Shown piece after piece: positions 6,821-8,255 of a stretch of DNA of 8,255 bases. The stretch is from NCBI GenBank assembly GCA_945897655.1, contig CAMDHB010000141.1, positions 1-8,255 on the forward strand, given 5' to 3'. A model generated the notes under the pieces. It was not told the origin of the DNA. It saw only the letters and a program-made list of their open reading frames with translations, and did not search any database. The first letter of the stretch is position 1. The number at the start of each line of letters is the position of its first letter. This DNA is from Pseudorhodobacter antarcticus. Lineage in GTDB: Bacteria; Pseudomonadota; Alphaproteobacteria; Rhodobacterales; Rhodobacteraceae. The position numbers and the translations under genes are program-made.

Positions 6821-7012
6821 ATGAGAAAAATGCTTGACCCCGACGACCCGTTTTTCGCCGCCCCCTGGCGCCGCTGGGCGACCTTTCTTCTGCCCACCCT
6901 CTGGGGCCTGGCCGAGTTCTGGTTTCAGGAACCTTTCTGGGGCGTTTTGTTCTTGGGATCAGGCCTTTACGCGGGCTATGTCCTGCTGATCAAGGGCCCT
7001 TCGGGCAAGTGA
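6821..7012 (+). CDS. Small two-helix membrane protein, function unknown
   Basis: A 63-residue protein with a short polar N-terminus (containing LDPDDPFFAAPWRR), then two hydrophobic segments, about 19-35 (Trp/Phe-rich) and 38-57 (GVLFLGSGLYAGYVLLI), and a short basic end. It is probably an inner-membrane hairpin. I recall similar short proteins with a DPDDPFF motif in Rhodobacteraceae, none with a known role. Met4 at 6830 is an alternative start giving 60 residues. Neither start has a good ribosome site; the promoter spacing suggests a leaderless message from 6821. It is divergent from the glsB-like gene, and its last 23 bases overlap the end of the lipoprotein gene on the other strand. Confidence 0.8.
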   Translation: MRKMLDPDDPFFAAPWRRWATFLLPTLWGLAEFWFQEPFWGVLFLGSGLYAGYVLLIKGPSGK

Positions 7013-7289
7013 TTGCCGCCCGCATCACGCCCGAATCCCCCGCCACCGACCGCTCATTCAACCGGCACCCCGTCACCTGTGGTATCAGGTCCAGCATGGT
7101 TGCGCGGATCCCCTGATGTTCCCCGTTTGACGCCCAGCCAAGGCGGATCACCTCCACCCTCCGGTGCGTCCAGAACACCGCATATGTGCGCCCGGCGACC
7201 ACAGCATCCTGCCGCTGCGCCCCGATCATGGTGGGCGAGGGTTGCGCGCCGCAGGCGGCCAGCAGGATCAAGGGGATAAGCCATCTCAT
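6990..7289 (-). CDS. Small lipoprotein, function unknown
   Basis: A 99-residue exported lipoprotein. The N-terminus MRWLIPLILLAAC has a lipobox L-A-A-C, predicting lipidation of Cys13 and membrane anchoring. The mature part contains an aromatic strand (RTYAVFWTHRRVEVIRLGW), a charged helix, TGCRL near residue 75 and a terminal ITCPKG; the last two cysteines could form a disulfide in the periplasm. It resembles short uncharacterised lipoproteins of Rhodobacteraceae. The start at 7289 follows directly on a run of six G residues, so ribosome-site spacing is poor, but it is the only Met giving a proper signal peptide. A CtrA-like site lies 24-39 bases upstream. Its 3' end overlaps the small membrane-protein gene by 23 bp, tail to tail. 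Confidence 0.8.
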   Translation of the reverse strand: MRWLIPLILLAACGAQPSPTMIGAQRQDAVVAGRTYAVFWTHRRVEVIRLGWASNGEHQGIRATMLDLIPQVTGCRLNERSVAGDSGVMRAAITCPKGP

Positions 7290-7312
7290 CCCCCCATTCT
7301 GCGCCCCTATGG

Positions 7313-7328
7313 TTAAGCATCGGTTAAC
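7313..7328. promoter_or_regulatory. Candidate full CtrA-binding site
   Basis: TTAAGCATCGGTTAAC is an exact match to TTAA-N7-TTAAC, the full site of the alphaproteobacterial response regulator CtrA. On the minus strand both halves read TTAACC, the second followed by AT as in the TTAACCAT form. It lies 24-39 bases upstream of the lipoprotein start and about 97 bases upstream of the entericidin-like start, so it could control either. Confidence 0.5.
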
Positions 7329-7360
7329 ACCCGCCCCCCCAGACACAGGTTAGCACGACG

Positions 7361-7393
7361 CCCCCTACCCCCCGCTAAACTCCCCCCACCCCC
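7361..7393. repeat. C-tract cluster (minus-strand G-quadruplex candidate)
   Basis: Four C-runs of 5, 6, 6 and 5 bases occur at 7361-7365, 7368-7373, 7382-7387 and 7389-7393, separated by 2, 8 and 1 bases. Another run of seven C lies at 7334-7340. The minus strand therefore carries four long G-tracts that could form a G-quadruplex, and the plus strand an i-motif. The cluster sits in the presumed leader or promoter of the entericidin-like gene. Confidence 0.6.
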
Positions 7394-7405
7394 GCACAGT
7401 GCGGG
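7391..7405. promoter_or_regulatory. 15-bp dyad upstream of entericidin-like gene
   Basis: CCCGCACAGTGCGGG is a perfect dyad of two seven-base arms around one A. It ends 19 bases before the start codon and just before the GGAG ribosome site. It could be an operator or a small RNA hairpin with an ACAGT loop near the ribosome site. No regulator is identifiable. Confidence 0.45.
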
Positions 7406-7424
7406 CCAGCCCCGGAGCTTCCAA

Positions 7425-7562
7425 ATGCGCCTCATCCTCCCCCTCCTCCTCCTCACCACCCTCCTCGCCACCTCGGCCTGCGAAACGATGGAAGGCCTTG
7501 GCCGCGATATGTCCTCCGCCGGCGATGCCGTGACAGCCGAGGCGCAAGACGCCGGGTACTGA
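7425..7562 (+). CDS. Entericidin A/B-like small lipoprotein
   Basis: A 45-residue protein with a leucine-rich signal sequence ending in ATSAC, so Cys19 is the probable lipidated residue; the lipobox is slightly weak because Thr stands at -3. The mature part, CETMEGLGRDMSSAGDAV, matches the entericidin EcnA/EcnB pattern of Cys-x-Thr followed by a G-x-G-x-D-x-x-x-x-G-x-A/x amphipathic stretch and an Ala-rich end. E. coli entericidins are small membrane lipoproteins described as a toxin/antidote pair acting in stationary phase; alphaproteobacterial copies usually stand alone and their role is unclear. GGAG lies seven bases before the ATG. Signal-peptide leucines 3-14 are all CTC (eight of eight), unlike the CTG/TTG of the next gene, making the coding strand almost pure pyrimidine here. 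A hairpin follows the stop. Confidence 0.85.
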   Translation: MRLILPLLLLTTLLATSACETMEGLGRDMSSAGDAVTAEAQDAGY

Positions 7563-7567
7563 AGGGG

Positions 7568-7601
7568 AGGGGCGATGCAGGTCCCTGCCAAAGCCGCCCC
7601 T
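7568..7601 (+). terminator. Hairpin after entericidin-like gene, possible terminator
   Basis: AGGGGCG (7568-7574) pairs perfectly with CGCCCCT (7595-7601), enclosing an inner GCAG/CTGC stem (7577-7580 with 7585-7588). It begins five bases after the stop codon. There is no T-run after it, so it may act as an RNA-stabilising end or an incomplete terminator. Confidence 0.45.
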
Positions 7602-7738
7602 GGACACTGTGTTGCGCCCAGCCCGTCAAGGTGCTGCAACGTCGCTTTGCTGATACAGGTATGTGCAAGGGCGGGACGATCCGTGTCAAATGATCCGGCA
7701 CGCCCCTTGTGGCGTTTCCTGCCAAAACGGAGGTTCCC

Positions 7739-8255
7739 ATGCTGCGCCTGATTGCCCTGTTGCTGCTGACCACACCCGCCTTTGCCCATTCGCCGGTGCT
7801 GGACCTAGGCCCCAAGACGCCAGAAGCCCCGATGGTGCTGGACGAACCAGAGCATTCGAAGGCAATCTTTTCGGAGCTGTTGGGGGAACCGCAGTATTAC
7901 CAAATCACCTCGGACGCGGCCTTTGACTTCTATGTCGGCATCACCGCGCCGAAACTGGAAAGCTGCGGGTTGAAGCAGACGTTTTCCTTTCGCGTGCTGG
8001 ATGCGGCGTTCAAGGAAATGGACACGCGGGACGGGGCATCGATGACCTGGACCCCCTGGTACGAGGAATACGGCAAGCAGTGGTATTGGGTCGGGCCCGA
8101 GATTGGCAAAGCCTTCGCCCATGACCGGCAATATCCGGCGGGAACCTATTATGTCGAGGTGTTCAACACCGGCAACATCGGCGAATATGTGCTGGCCGTG
8201 GGCGATCAGGAACGGTTCGGGCTGGGGACGATGCTGACCATCGGCAAGACAATGC
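7739..8255 (+). CDS. Exported protein of unknown function (3' end outside window)
   Basis: The first 172 codons are open to the window edge with no stop. The N-terminus MLRLIALLLLTTPAFA is a clear Sec signal peptide with cleavage after Ala16, leaving a mature protein starting HSP. The mature region is acidic and aromatic: YYQITSDAAFDFYVGITAP (about residues 53-71), a single Cys near 76, a Trp/Tyr-rich WTPWYEEYGKQWYWVGPEIG (about 103-122), then AGTYYVEVFNTGNIGEYVLAVGD, which looks like alternating beta strands of a sandwich domain. The final segment could lead to a membrane anchor beyond the edge. GGAGG lies five bases before the ATG, an excellent ribosome site. I do not recognise a named family. 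With the two lipoproteins upstream it adds to a local group of small envelope genes. Confidence 0.85.
   Translation, partial: MLRLIALLLLTTPAFAHSPVLDLGPKTPEAPMVLDEPEHSKAIFSELLGEPQYYQITSDAAFDFYVGITAPKLESCGLKQTFSFRVLDAAFKEMDTRDGASMTWTPWYEEYGKQWYWVGPEIGKAFAHDRQYPAGTYYVEVFNTGNIGEYVLAVGDQERFGLGTMLTIGKTM

Noticed and set aside
7701..7714. CGCC/GGCG hairpin followed by TTT before the exported-protein gene
   Set aside because: A four-pair stem and three T residues are too weak to call a terminator.
7313..7815. Minus-strand open frames opposite the entericidin-like gene
   Set aside because: Their Gly/Arg/Glu-rich translation simply mirrors the C-tracts and CTC codons. The plus-strand gene has signal peptide, lipobox and ribosome site.
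7805..8131. Minus-strand open frame opposite the exported protein
   Set aside because: The plus-strand frame has a signal peptide and a strong ribosome site and stays open to the edge; the minus frame has neither.
1..8255. CRISPR array, insertion sequence or prophage
   Set aside because: I found no regularly spaced repeats, terminal inverted repeats around a transposase, or phage genes.

Overview
The window looks like chromosomal housekeeping and envelope DNA from an alphaproteobacterium of the Rhodobacteraceae. It is GC-rich. The pointers are a DUF2125-type secreted protein, a bacterial homologue of the mitochondrial complex I accessory subunit NDUFS4 (ETC complex I family), UvrB with an alphaproteobacterial N-terminal extension, and CtrA-like and LexA-like GAAC-N7-GAAC-type motifs. 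I see no transposase, integrase, phage gene or CRISPR array.

Left block (58-3940), all on the minus strand, read from high to low coordinates: an NDUFS4-like complex I subunit, a short intrinsic terminator, a secreted DUF2125-like protein whose stop codon overlaps the start of a GNAT acetyltransferase, a tRNA-Arg(UCU) gene, and an FGGY-family sugar kinase that starts only 44 bases after the tRNA. The kinase resembles xylulokinase overall but lacks its Met-His sugar-binding pair.

Centre (3941-6696): a 327-bp divergent intergenic region separates the complex I gene from uvrB. It holds a likely promoter for the complex I gene, a perfect 13-bp inverted repeat around a G-rich loop, a GGTTAACC palindrome and a near-consensus alphaproteobacterial LexA box just before uvrB. 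uvrB then runs convergently into a glsB-type membrane protein, and their stop codons share the bases TTAA.

Right block (6821-8255): small envelope genes. These are a 60-63-residue two-helix membrane protein with a possibly leaderless mRNA, a small lipoprotein on the other strand overlapping it tail to tail, a 45-residue entericidin-like lipoprotein, and the start of an exported protein of unknown function that runs off the window. A full TTAA-N7-TTAAC site, the classical CtrA pattern, lies between the lipoprotein and entericidin genes, followed by a run of C-tracts.

I found no clear undescribed multi-gene system. The most interesting signals are in non-coding DNA: the G-loop hairpin before uvrB, the CtrA-like sites confined to intergenic regions, and the C-tract/dyad leader of the entericidin gene.
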